This document shows positions 1 to 5,746 of a stretch of DNA of 6,489 nucleotides, piece by piece (position 1 is the stretch's first letter; each line of letters starts with the position of its first letter). The notes beneath the pieces are model-generated. The model saw only the letters and a list, made by a program, of their open reading frames with translations. It did not search any database and was not told the origin of the DNA. The stretch is from the NCBI GenBank assembly GCA_905235425.1, contig CAJOKY010000136.1, positions 1 through 6,489 on the forward strand, given 5' to 3'. The translations under genes were made by a program, and so were the position numbers. The DNA comes from an uncultured Selenomonadaceae bacterium. Its GTDB lineage: Bacteria > Bacillota > Negativicutes > Selenomonadales > Selenomonadaceae.

Positions 1-650
1 TTGCGGGTTTTGCCGCAATGAAGGCACTCTGCGCGGATCACAATGACGATCCTCATCATGCGTCAAGACCTTTCGACAAAAATCGTAGCGGCTTTGTAAT
101 GGGCGAAGGCGCGGGAATTGTTGTACTTGAAAGTCTTGAACATGCCAAAAAACGTGGTGCGCATATTTACGCGGAAGTTATAGGTTACGGCAGAAATAAT
201 GACGCTTACCATATTACAACACCTGCGCCGGAAGGTGAATACCAAGCTAAATGCATGAAACTCGCTCTTGACGACGCTAAGATTTCTCCTGAAGAAGTTG
301 ACTACATTAACGCGCATGGTACGTCGACGCATTTTAATGACGAAGGCGAAACAAAGGCGATTAAAACCGTATTCGGCGAACACGCTTATAAAGTTGCTGT
401 ATCCTCCACAAAGTCAATGACCGGACACATGCTCGGCGCGGCAGGCGGTGTTGAAGCTATTGCGGCAGTATTGGCAATTTCAGAAAGTTTTGTGCCGCCT
501 ACGATTAACTACGAAACGCCGGATGAAGGGCTTGATCTTGACTACGTGCCTAATAAATCGCGTGAACAAGTTGTCAACGTCGCAATGTCCAATTCTTTCG
601 GTTTCGGCGGTCATAATGCTTGTCTCGTCTTTAAAAAATTTTCCGAGTAA
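1..650 (+). CDS. fabF: Beta-ketoacyl-ACP synthase II (FabF), C-terminal part, 5' end outside window
   Basis: This is the C-terminal half of the condensing enzyme that extends acyl-ACP with malonyl-ACP in cytoplasmic type II fatty acid synthesis. The frame is already open at base 3 (AGFAAMKAL), so the ATG at 18 is internal. About 215 residues are visible of a family length near 410; the active-site Cys lies upstream of the window. Visible motifs are RPFDKNRSGFVMGEGAG, then NAHGTST with the first catalytic His at 315-317, then STKSMTGHMLGAAGG with the catalytic Lys at 411-413 and the second catalytic His at 426-428. The C-terminal glycine-rich loop SFGFGGHNA follows, and the gene ends in TAA. 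It sits 16 bases before rnc, a common Firmicute order that suggests co-transcription. FabB and other KAS enzymes share these motifs; the overall wording and the rnc neighbour favour FabF. Confidence 0.95.
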   Translation, partial: AGFAAMKALCADHNDDPHHASRPFDKNRSGFVMGEGAGIVVLESLEHAKKRGAHIYAEVIGYGRNNDAYHITTPAPEGEYQAKCMKLALDDAKISPEEVDYINAHGTSTHFNDEGETKAIKTVFGEHAYKVAVSSTKSMTGHMLGAAGGVEAIAAVLAISESFVPPTINYETPDEGLDLDYVPNKSREQVVNVAMSNSFGFGGHNACLVFKKFSE

Positions 651-653
651 TAA

Positions 654-659
654 AGAGGT
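654..659 (+). promoter_or_regulatory. Ribosome binding site of rnc
   Basis: AGAGGT lies 7 bases before the TTG at 667. It supports TTG as the true start of rnc, because no ATG with a comparable site is present near the start of the conserved RNase III sequence. Confidence 0.7.
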
Positions 660-666
660 ATAAATT

Positions 667-1536
667 TTGTCGAAAAAAAGTAAAGAAGAAATTGTACCAA
701 AGGTTTTAGTCGGTGAAACAATTACGCTTAAAGAAGGCTTAATCAGCTGTCCTATTGATGCGCCGCGTCGTCGTGTCTTGCAGGCGTTTCAAAAAAGCAT
801 AGGCGTGACGTTTAACCGAATTGAAATTTTAAACGTCGCACTTACTCATAGCTCGTATTCGCGCAGTTACGGCAAGGTTTTTGATGACAATGAAAAATTG
901 GAATTTATGGGCGATGCCGTACTTGAACTTTCATCAAGTACATTGCTTTTTAATAAATTTCATTCCCTTTCCGAAGGCGATTTGACTAAATTGCGTGCAA
1001 GTGTCGTCTGTCAAAATTCTTTAGCTAAAATTGCACGGCGCTTAAAAATCGGCGATAAACTTTTGTTTGACTACGGCGAAGAATCAACCGGCGGCAAGGA
1101 ACGTGATTCAAATTTGGAGGACGCCTTTGAATCGGTTGTAGGCGCGATTTATCTTGATTTAGGCTGGGAAACTGCGCGGGAGTTTGTATTCAAGCAACTT
1201 GAACCGGAATTTAAAAATCTCACTGATGAAAATATCGCCGAAAAATTTCAAAAGACGTTGCAGAAAAATCTTTCAGACTACAAGTCAGCATTGCAAGAAT
1301 TTCTTATGGCAGATGATCCAAATGTGAAAATTGAATACGTCGAATTGAGTATGGAGGGTCCGCCGCACCAGCCGATTTTTGAACATGCCGTGCTGATTGA
1401 CGATAAAATTATGGGACAAGGTATCGGCAACAGTAAAAAATCTGCCGAGCAAGAGGCAGCTAAAAAAGCGCTACAAAAATTATCAAAAAGACCTAAGAAA
1501 AAGAAAATTGAATCAGATGTTGAAAAAATCGAATAA
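667..1536 (+). CDS. rnc: Ribonuclease III
   Basis: This is the double-strand-specific endoribonuclease that processes rRNA precursors and structured mRNAs, acting as a cytoplasmic homodimer with Mg2+. The start is TTG, supported by AGAGGT just upstream. The catalytic RNase III domain covers about residues 45-185. Its signature NEKLEFMGDAVLEL supplies E76, E79 and D83; EGDLTKLRA supplies E103; EDAFESVVGAIYLD supplies D152 and E155. These match the six acidic positions of the E. coli enzyme in spacing. A dsRNA-binding domain follows at about 203-273 (DYKSALQEF, then GIGNSKKSAEQEAAKKAL). At 289 aa it is longer than the usual 220-250, because of roughly 20 extra N-terminal residues and a basic C-terminal tail (KRPKKKK). 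The stop is TAA followed in frame by TAA and TAG. It lies between fabF and mutS and is probably co-transcribed with fabF. Confidence 0.96.
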   Translation: MSKKSKEEIVPKVLVGETITLKEGLISCPIDAPRRRVLQAFQKSIGVTFNRIEILNVALTHSSYSRSYGKVFDDNEKLEFMGDAVLELSSSTLLFNKFHSLSEGDLTKLRASVVCQNSLAKIARRLKIGDKLLFDYGEESTGGKERDSNLEDAFESVVGAIYLDLGWETAREFVFKQLEPEFKNLTDENIAEKFQKTLQKNLSDYKSALQEFLMADDPNVKIEYVELSMEGPPHQPIFEHAVLIDDKIMGQGIGNSKKSAEQEAAKKALQKLSKRPKKKKIESDVEKIE

Positions 1537-1550
1537 TAATAGTTAATCAC

Positions 1551-1571
1551 GGATATAAAAAAATGAGTTGA
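1551..1571 (+). other. Possible two-codon leader ORF (ATG AGT TGA) before mutS
   Basis: A GGAT at 1551-1554 sits 8 bases before an ATG at 1563, but that ATG reads only Met-Ser and then TGA at 1569-1571. The mutS TTG follows 4 bases after this TGA and has no good binding site at the usual distance. Ribosomes could load at this site and reinitiate at the TTG, or the pattern may be chance in an AT-rich spacer. The GGAT site is weak. Confidence 0.25.
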
Positions 1572-1575
1572 TTAA

Positions 1576-4173
1576 TTGAAAAATACAAATAAAAATTCTC
1601 AAAGCGCGAAGACTTCAACGCCGATGATGGATCAGTACAACGCGGCGAAAAGTCAAAATCAAGACGCGCTTTTATTTTTTCGCTTAGGCGACTTCTACGA
1701 AATGTTTTACGACGACGCCTTAACCGCGTCGAAAGAATTGGGCTTGACCATGACGCACCGACAGCAAATTCCAATGTGCGGCGTACCTGCCCATGCTATG
1801 GAACCGTACCTGCAAAAACTTGTGAATAAAGGTTATCGTGTTGCCGTAGTAGACCAAATAGGAGACCCTAAGGCTAAAGGCTTAACCGAGCGGCAACTTA
1901 CAAAAATTGTCACGCCCGGCACGATTTTAACAGATGACGCCTTGACCGACGCGAATAATAATTACATAGTGCTGATTTATGATGACGGCACGGACATAGC
2001 ACTTGCAGGCGCGGACGTTTCAACCGGCGAATTTTTTTATTCACTTTACGAAGGCAAGGAGCGTGAACAAAATCTTTTTGATGAACTCTACCGCCTTTCG
2101 CCGCACGAAATTTTAATTGCAGATGAGTTAAAATTCTTCAAAAACCTTAAAACCTTCGCCGACGCCAAGCTTGATGATGTCACATTTACAAAGTTTGACA
2201 CTGAAAATAAATCTGACTTTATCACGCAACATTTTTCAGCCGATGACATACCTGTTTCAGAGACCGCCGCCAATGCAGTTGAATTTTTACTAAGCTACCT
2301 GCATAAGACGGTACGCACGGATTTAAATCACATTTCAAAACTTTCACGGCTTGAAACCGGCAACCATTTAATTCTTGATGCCGCGACACTGCGAAATTTG
2401 GAAGTGATTCGTAATCTGCGCGACGGTTCAAAGAAAAATACTTTGTACGACCTCTCAGACGCCACTAAAACGCCCTTAGGCGCACGTTTACTGCGTCGTT
2501 GGTTAGAAAGTCCACTTGTCGACGTAAACGCCGTAAATCGGCGCTTAGACGCCGTAGAAGAGCTTTTCAAAAATTATACTCTTCGCCGAAATCTGCGCGA
2601 AATTTTAAAAGAGATTCGCGACCTTGAACGTCTTATGACAAAAGTCGAGGTAGGTTCTGCCAATGCGCCGGATTTAACCGCGCTTAAAAATTCTCTTCGC
2701 AACCTGCCGAAAATTATCGCCGCCATGCAAGATGTTTCTGCCGATATGCTAATCGCGTGTCGTGACGGCATTAAAGATTATTCAGCCGAAATTGATTTAA
2801 TCGACCGCGCAGTTGAAGAAGAAGCGCCTCTTTCAATTCGTGACGGCGCAATTATCAAATTCGGCTATGATGAAAATCTTGACGAATACAGAAAAATTTC
2901 TGCGGACAGTCGCGGCTTTTTGCAGGAGTTTGAAGAACGTGAACGCATGCGCACGGGTATTCGCTCATTGAAAGTCGGCTATAACCGAATTTTCGGCTAC
3001 TACATTGAAGTTAGGCACAGCGGCGCGTCAAAAATTCCCGATAACTACGTACGCAAGCAGACTTTAGCCCAAGCTGAAAGGTATGTCACGCAGGAGCTTA
3101 GGGATTTTGAAACAAAAATTCTCGGTGCGCAGGAAAAAATTGTTACGCTTGAATACAATCTTTTTTGCCAAGTTCGCGACGAAGTTAAAAAGCGCTTGCA
3201 GGATATTCAAGACACGGCGAAACGCATTGCGATTATTGACGTTATCGCCGGCTTTGCCGAAATTGCTCATGTGAATAATTACGTACGTCCCGATTTAAAT
3301 ATTGAAGGCAAAATTCAGATTAAGGACGGCAGGCATCCGCTGGTAGAAAAAATTTTACGCAATGAACTTTTCGTACCGAACGACACAAATTTAAATCCCG
3401 CGCATTGCATGCTGATGATTATCACCGGTCCGAATATGGCGGGTAAATCTACATATATGCGGCAGGTAGCGCTGATTACGTTAATGGCGCAGGCAGGAAG
3501 TTTTGTACCGGCTGCGGCGGCAAATATTTCACCTGTCGATAGGATTTTTACGCGTATTGGTGCAGGGGACGATATTGTCAGTGGGCAATCCACTTTTATG
3601 GTTGAGATGAATGAAGTCGCGCAGATTTTAAAATACGCCACTAATCGCAGTCTGATTATTTTGGATGAAGTGGGGCGCGGTACTTCAACTTTTGACGGTA
3701 TGAGCATTGCGCGCGCAGTTATTGAGTATATTGATAAAAAAATTTGCGCCAAAACTCTTTTTGCCACGCATTACCATGAACTCACCGATCTTGAGGAAAC
3801 GTCGGCAAAAATTGAAAATTTTTCTGTAGCAGTCAAGGAGCGCGGCAAGGAGATTATTTTTCTGCGCAGGATAAAAAAAGGCGGCGCCGATAAATCTTAC
3901 GGCATACAAGTTGCGAAATTGGCGGGACTTCCAAAAGCCGTGATGAAACGCGCAGAAGAAATTTTAGCCGCGTTAGAAAATGACGAGCCGGTTAAATCCA
4001 ATGCATCCGCGCAGGTTCAAATTGTCGCTGAAAAAAGTTCGCCGCCGATGCGAAATTTATTTATTGACAATGCGATAAAAGATTTTTTGAAATTGGACGT
4101 TACGACGTTGACGCCGATTGAGGCAATGAATAAACTGTACGAGTTGCAGAAAAAATTGGCGACGGAAGGGTAG
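1576..4173 (+). CDS. mutS: DNA mismatch repair protein MutS
   Basis: MutS recognises mispaired bases and small loops in DNA as a dimer and recruits MutL in an ATP-dependent way. At 865 aa it is full length (family about 850-870). The mismatch-binding domain at roughly residues 14-130 carries the Phe-X-Glu motif as F40-Y41-E42 in GDFYEMF. Connector, core and clamp domains follow to about 575. The ABC-type ATPase holds Walker A GPNMAGKS at 618-625, Walker B LDE near 696-698 followed by VGRGTSTFDGMS, and the His switch FATHYHEL with H732. The C-terminal tail ends with LTPIEAMNKLYELQKKL, normal for the family. TTG at 1576 is the first possible start, since TAA lies directly before it in frame. 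The conserved TPMM begins at residue 15, so ATG at 1624 is an alternative start, but it has no visible binding site. mutL is not the next gene, unlike in many bacteria. The stop TAG is also the first unit of the 7-base repeat array. Confidence 0.97.
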   Translation: MKNTNKNSQSAKTSTPMMDQYNAAKSQNQDALLFFRLGDFYEMFYDDALTASKELGLTMTHRQQIPMCGVPAHAMEPYLQKLVNKGYRVAVVDQIGDPKAKGLTERQLTKIVTPGTILTDDALTDANNNYIVLIYDDGTDIALAGADVSTGEFFYSLYEGKEREQNLFDELYRLSPHEILIADELKFFKNLKTFADAKLDDVTFTKFDTENKSDFITQHFSADDIPVSETAANAVEFLLSYLHKTVRTDLNHISKLSRLETGNHLILDAATLRNLEVIRNLRDGSKKNTLYDLSDATKTPLGARLLRRWLESPLVDVNAVNRRLDAVEELFKNYTLRRNLREILKEIRDLERLMTKVEVGSANAPDLTALKNSLRNLPKIIAAMQDVSADMLIACRDGIKDYSAEIDLIDRAVEEEAPLSIRDGAIIKFGYDENLDEYRKISADSRGFLQEFEERERMRTGIRSLKVGYNRIFGYYIEVRHSGASKIPDNYVRKQTLAQAERYVTQELRDFETKILGAQEKIVTLEYNLFCQVRDEVKKRLQDIQDTAKRIAIIDVIAGFAEIAHVNNYVRPDLNIEGKIQIKDGRHPLVEKILRNELFVPNDTNLNPAHCMLMIITGPNMAGKSTYMRQVALITLMAQAGSFVPAAAANISPVDRIFTRIGAGDDIVSGQSTFMVEMNEVAQILKYATNRSLIILDEVGRGTSTFDGMSIARAVIEYIDKKICAKTLFATHYHELTDLEETSAKIENFSVAVKERGKEIIFLRRIKKGGADKSYGIQVAKLAGLPKAVMKRAEEILAALENDEPVKSNASAQVQIVAEKSSPPMRNLFIDNAIKDFLKLDVTTLTPIEAMNKLYELQKKLATEG
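4108..4136 (+). promoter_or_regulatory. Weak candidate sigma-70 promoter inside the mutS 3' end
   Basis: TTGACG at 4108-4113, a 17-base spacer and TAAACT at 4131-4136 resemble a housekeeping promoter. They would place a start near 4143, so the transcript of the 203-aa gene would carry the whole heptamer array in its leader. The bases also encode conserved MutS residues, so the match may be a chance result of coding. Confidence 0.2.
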
Positions 4174-4253
4174 GGGGTAGAGAGTAGATAGTAGAAGGTA
4201 GATTGTAGGTATTAACTACTCACTACTCACTACTTACTACTCACTAATCCCTA
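4171..4253 (+). other. Long imperfect hairpin formed by the two halves of the heptamer array
   Basis: Folding about the GTATTAA near 4209-4215 pairs each TAG of the left half with a CTA of the right half: 4206 with 4218, 4199 with 4225, 4192 with 4232, 4185 with 4239, 4178 with 4246 and 4171 with 4253. Most junctions gain one to three extra pairs, such as AGAG-type pairing at 4182-4184 with 4240-4242 and GG at 4174-4175 with CC at 4249-4250, with small internal loops between. There is no run of T after it, so it is not a standard intrinsic terminator. It could slow polymerase, protect a 3' end or be an RNase III target, but this is inference. Confidence 0.6.
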
Positions 4254-4279
4254 ATCCCTAATCCCTGCTCCCTCATCCC
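4249..4279 (-). other. Predicted G-quadruplex motif on the minus strand
   Basis: CCC occurs at 4249, 4256, 4263, 4270 and 4277 on the + strand, giving five GGG tracts on the minus strand with four-base loops (ATGA, AGCA, ATTA, ATTA). This satisfies the usual G3N1-7 quadruplex rule with one spare tract. A sixth position at 4284-4286 reads ACC. The G-rich strand is the template strand for transcription of the flanking genes, so any quadruplex would form in DNA and not in their mRNA. Confidence 0.6.
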
Positions 4280-4306
4280 TAACACCTAGAAGCTAAAACC
4301 TAATAT

Positions 4307-4312
4307 GGAGAG
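4307..4312 (+). promoter_or_regulatory. Ribosome binding site of the 203-aa gene
   Basis: GGAGAG ends 3 bases before the ATG at 4316, with the GGAG core 5 bases away. It abuts the last heptamer unit, so the repeat array forms the leader right up to the translation signal. Confidence 0.75.
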
Positions 4313-4315
4313 ATT

Positions 4316-4927
4316 ATGACTACTGAAGAAAAACTTTTAAAAACACTTGAAAAAATGCGTGCCGCAATTAACGAAAAAAATTTGGCAGATTTAACCGCGC
4401 ACGTAGACGTTGACGAATTTTTAAATGAAGGTTACGACGAAGTCATAGACGAGCTGGCTAAGAATTGTGACAAGTTTCATAAGCTTTACCCGCACGATTT
4501 ACTTTTCAAATTCGGTTCAACGGCGCTAAGGTTTTACAATGAAAAATTTCGCGGCGTACATTTAGGTTTTGTCAAGCGCACCATGAACGCGTACTTTGAC
4601 AAAAATTTAACTCCGCCGAAAAGTTTTATTATCAATCCCATAAATTTTTGTGGCGTCGAACTCGGCAAGTTGCTAAAATCTTTACACTGCGACATCAAAA
4701 ATATTTCTGTAGAAAATTCCCGCGCAGTTGCCGAAGTTGATATTTTCGGCGACAATTCGTCGTACGGCAGAATGTGGGGAAATTTGCATTTTCAATTTGA
4801 ATTTGTCGAAGTCGGCGGCGTATGGAAATTGAAAAAAATTTTAAACATCCGTGAACTTGTAGCGCCGGTACTTGATATGGCTGAAAGATTTTGGCCGCAC
4901 GAATGGGATTTAGGTATAAAACTTTGA
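4316..4927 (+). CDS. Conserved-looking hypothetical protein, 203 aa, possibly NTF2-like
   Basis: I do not recognise this protein by name. The ATG has a good GGAG site. There is no signal peptide or membrane segment, so it is probably cytoplasmic. Residues 1-60 look like helices (EEKLLKTLEKMRAAINEKNL, then a DVDEFLNEGYDEVIDELAKN stretch). The C-terminal third looks like beta strands (SRAVAEVDIF, then WGNLHFQFEFVEVGGVWKLKKIL). A helical start followed by a sheet that ends in a 'G-V-W-K-L-x-x-I' strand is typical of small NTF2-like proteins, and the start resembles DUF2939-type proteins. This is a fold guess and no function is assigned. Its stop overlaps the tlyA start (TTGA), so the two are probably translationally coupled. 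Base composition and codon use look like the neighbours, so it is likely a real native gene. Confidence 0.85.
   Translation: MTTEEKLLKTLEKMRAAINEKNLADLTAHVDVDEFLNEGYDEVIDELAKNCDKFHKLYPHDLLFKFGSTALRFYNEKFRGVHLGFVKRTMNAYFDKNLTPPKSFIINPINFCGVELGKLLKSLHCDIKNISVENSRAVAEVDIFGDNSSYGRMWGNLHFQFEFVEVGGVWKLKKILNIRELVAPVLDMAERFWPHEWDLGIKL
4912..4915 (+). promoter_or_regulatory. Ribosome binding site deciding the tlyA start
   Basis: AGGT lies 8 bases before TTG at 4924 in a context (AGGTATAAACTTTG) very like that of rnc (AGGTATAAATTTTG). The in-frame TTG at 4891 and ATG at 4903 lack a comparable site. Confidence 0.6.
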
Positions 4928-5724
4928 AAAAGCGAATTGATTTACTTTTGACAGAAAAAAATTTATTTGAAAGTCGCGCGAAGTCTCAAGCTATGATTAT
5001 GAGCGGAAAAATTTTAGTCAACGGTCAAAAGGTTGACAAAGCCGGTACATTAGTTGACGTTGACGCGAAAATTGAGGTTATCGGCGAGGAGATGCCCTTT
5101 GTAAGTCGCGGCGGCTTTAAACTGCAGAAGGCGCTTGAAGTTTTTCCCATAAATCTGCGCGGAAAAATTTGTGCAGATATCGGCGCGTCGACGGGCGGCT
5201 TTACAGATTGTATGTTGCAACACGGCGCGGCTAAGGTTTATGCCATTGACGTAGGTTATGGTCAGTTGGCATGGAAATTGCGAAATGATGAACGCGTAGT
5301 TAATATGGAGCGCACGAATATTAGAAACGTCACTCGCGCAGATTTAACCGACGTTTTAGATTTTGCGTCAATCGACGTGGCTTTTATATCGCTTGATAAA
5401 GTCTTGCCGGTTGCGTATGAAATTTTAAGCGAAATTGGCGAAGTTGCCGCGCTTATTAAGCCGCAGTTTGAAGCGGGACGCGATAAAGTCGGCAAAAAAG
5501 GCGTCGTACGCGATAAAAAAATTCATGCAGAAGTTTTGAACTACGTTTTATCCTTCGCGCAGAATCTGAATTTCAAAGTATGCGGATTGGATTTTTCGCC
5601 GATAAAAGGTCCCGAAGGCAATATCGAATACTTAGCCTTTCTCAGCAAAAATATTGACGCGACAGAAATAAATTTGGACGAAAAAATAAACGCCGTTATT
5701 GACGCGGCGCATAATTGTTTATAA
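4924..5724 (+). CDS. tlyA: TlyA family 16S/23S rRNA (cytidine-2'-O)-methyltransferase
   Basis: The product is predicted to methylate ribose 2'-O positions in rRNA using S-adenosylmethionine; in mycobacteria TlyA modifies 16S C1409 and 23S C1920 and affects capreomycin sensitivity. Databases often call this family 'hemolysin'. An S4 RNA-binding domain spans about residues 3-60 (KKRIDLLLTEKNLFESRAKS, later ILVNGQKVDKAG). An FtsJ/RrmJ-type Rossmann methyltransferase follows. SAM motif I is ADIGASTGGFTD at 84-95. The family tetrad K-D-K-E is seen as K66 (GGFKL), D151 (DVAFISL), K179 (ALIKPQFEAGRDKVGKKG) and E235 (EGNIEYL). The TTG at 4924 gives 266 aa and the standard N-terminus; a longer reading from TTG 4891 would add 11 residues inside the upstream gene. 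The start overlaps the previous stop by TTGA. Its usual Firmicute neighbours (dxs, nadK, argR, recN) are absent here. Confidence 0.95.
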   Translation: MKKRIDLLLTEKNLFESRAKSQAMIMSGKILVNGQKVDKAGTLVDVDAKIEVIGEEMPFVSRGGFKLQKALEVFPINLRGKICADIGASTGGFTDCMLQHGAAKVYAIDVGYGQLAWKLRNDERVVNMERTNIRNVTRADLTDVLDFASIDVAFISLDKVLPVAYEILSEIGEVAALIKPQFEAGRDKVGKKGVVRDKKIHAEVLNYVLSFAQNLNFKVCGLDFSPIKGPEGNIEYLAFLSKNIDATEINLDEKINAVIDAAHNCL

Positions 5725-5725
5725 G
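5699..5725 (+). promoter_or_regulatory. Candidate promoter for the LRR protein gene
   Basis: TTGACG at 5699-5704 and TATAAG at 5720-5725 are each close to sigma-70 consensus hexamers, but the 15-base spacer is short. It would start transcription near 5732, just upstream of the ribosome binding site. It overlaps the last codons of tlyA, and only 22 bases separate the genes, so read-through from tlyA is the alternative. Confidence 0.3.
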
Positions 5726-5734
5726 AATTTTTGC

Positions 5735-5741
5735 GGGGTGA
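5735..5741 (+). promoter_or_regulatory. Ribosome binding site of the LRR protein gene
   Basis: GGGGTGA lies 5 bases before ATG at 5747. It supports that ATG as the start of the leucine-rich-repeat protein. Confidence 0.7.
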
Positions 5742-5746
5742 AACAA

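Larger units (their letters stand above)
4171..4306 (+). repeat. 7-base tandem repeat array with inverted halves, between mutS and the next gene
   Basis: The array has strict 7-base periodicity. TAG occurs at 4171, 4178, 4185, 4192, 4199 and 4206, followed by TAA at 4213. From 4216 the repeat switches to the complementary phase: thirteen units that start with CT, eleven of them with CTA, run to 4306. Unit types include CTACTCA (three copies), CTACTTA, CTAATCC (three copies), CTGCTCC, CTCATCC and increasingly degenerate units, ending in CTAATAT. The array begins on the mutS stop codon and ends directly against GGAG of the next ribosome binding site, filling nearly the whole intergenic space. 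Heptameric short tandem repeats are known from some bacterial genomes, best known in cyanobacteria; I do not recognise this one as a named family. Confidence 0.9.

Noticed and set aside
448..663. 71-codon + strand frame inside fabF
   Set aside because: It is out of frame with the conserved FabF sequence and has no recognisable protein features.
3315..3767. 150-codon open frame on the minus strand
   Set aside because: It lies entirely opposite the conserved MutS ATPase region, shows no recognisable motifs and is explained as a shadow of the coding strand.
4171..4253. Intrinsic terminator after mutS
   Set aside because: The hairpin is long, has internal loops and lacks a following T-run, so it does not fit a rho-independent terminator.
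4216..4286. Possible CRISPR array from repeated short units
   Set aside because: Units are 7 bases with no unique spacers and no cas genes nearby; this is a simple tandem heptamer repeat.
4891..4923. Longer tlyA start at TTG 4891 or ATG 4903
   Set aside because: The family N-terminus begins KKRxDxLL, matching TTG 4924, and only that start has an AGGT site at proper spacing; the extra residues lie in the previous gene.
4924..5724. Hemolysin/cytotoxin function for TlyA
   Set aside because: The S4 plus FtsJ-type methyltransferase domains and the K-D-K-E tetrad point to rRNA methylation; the hemolysin name is historical.
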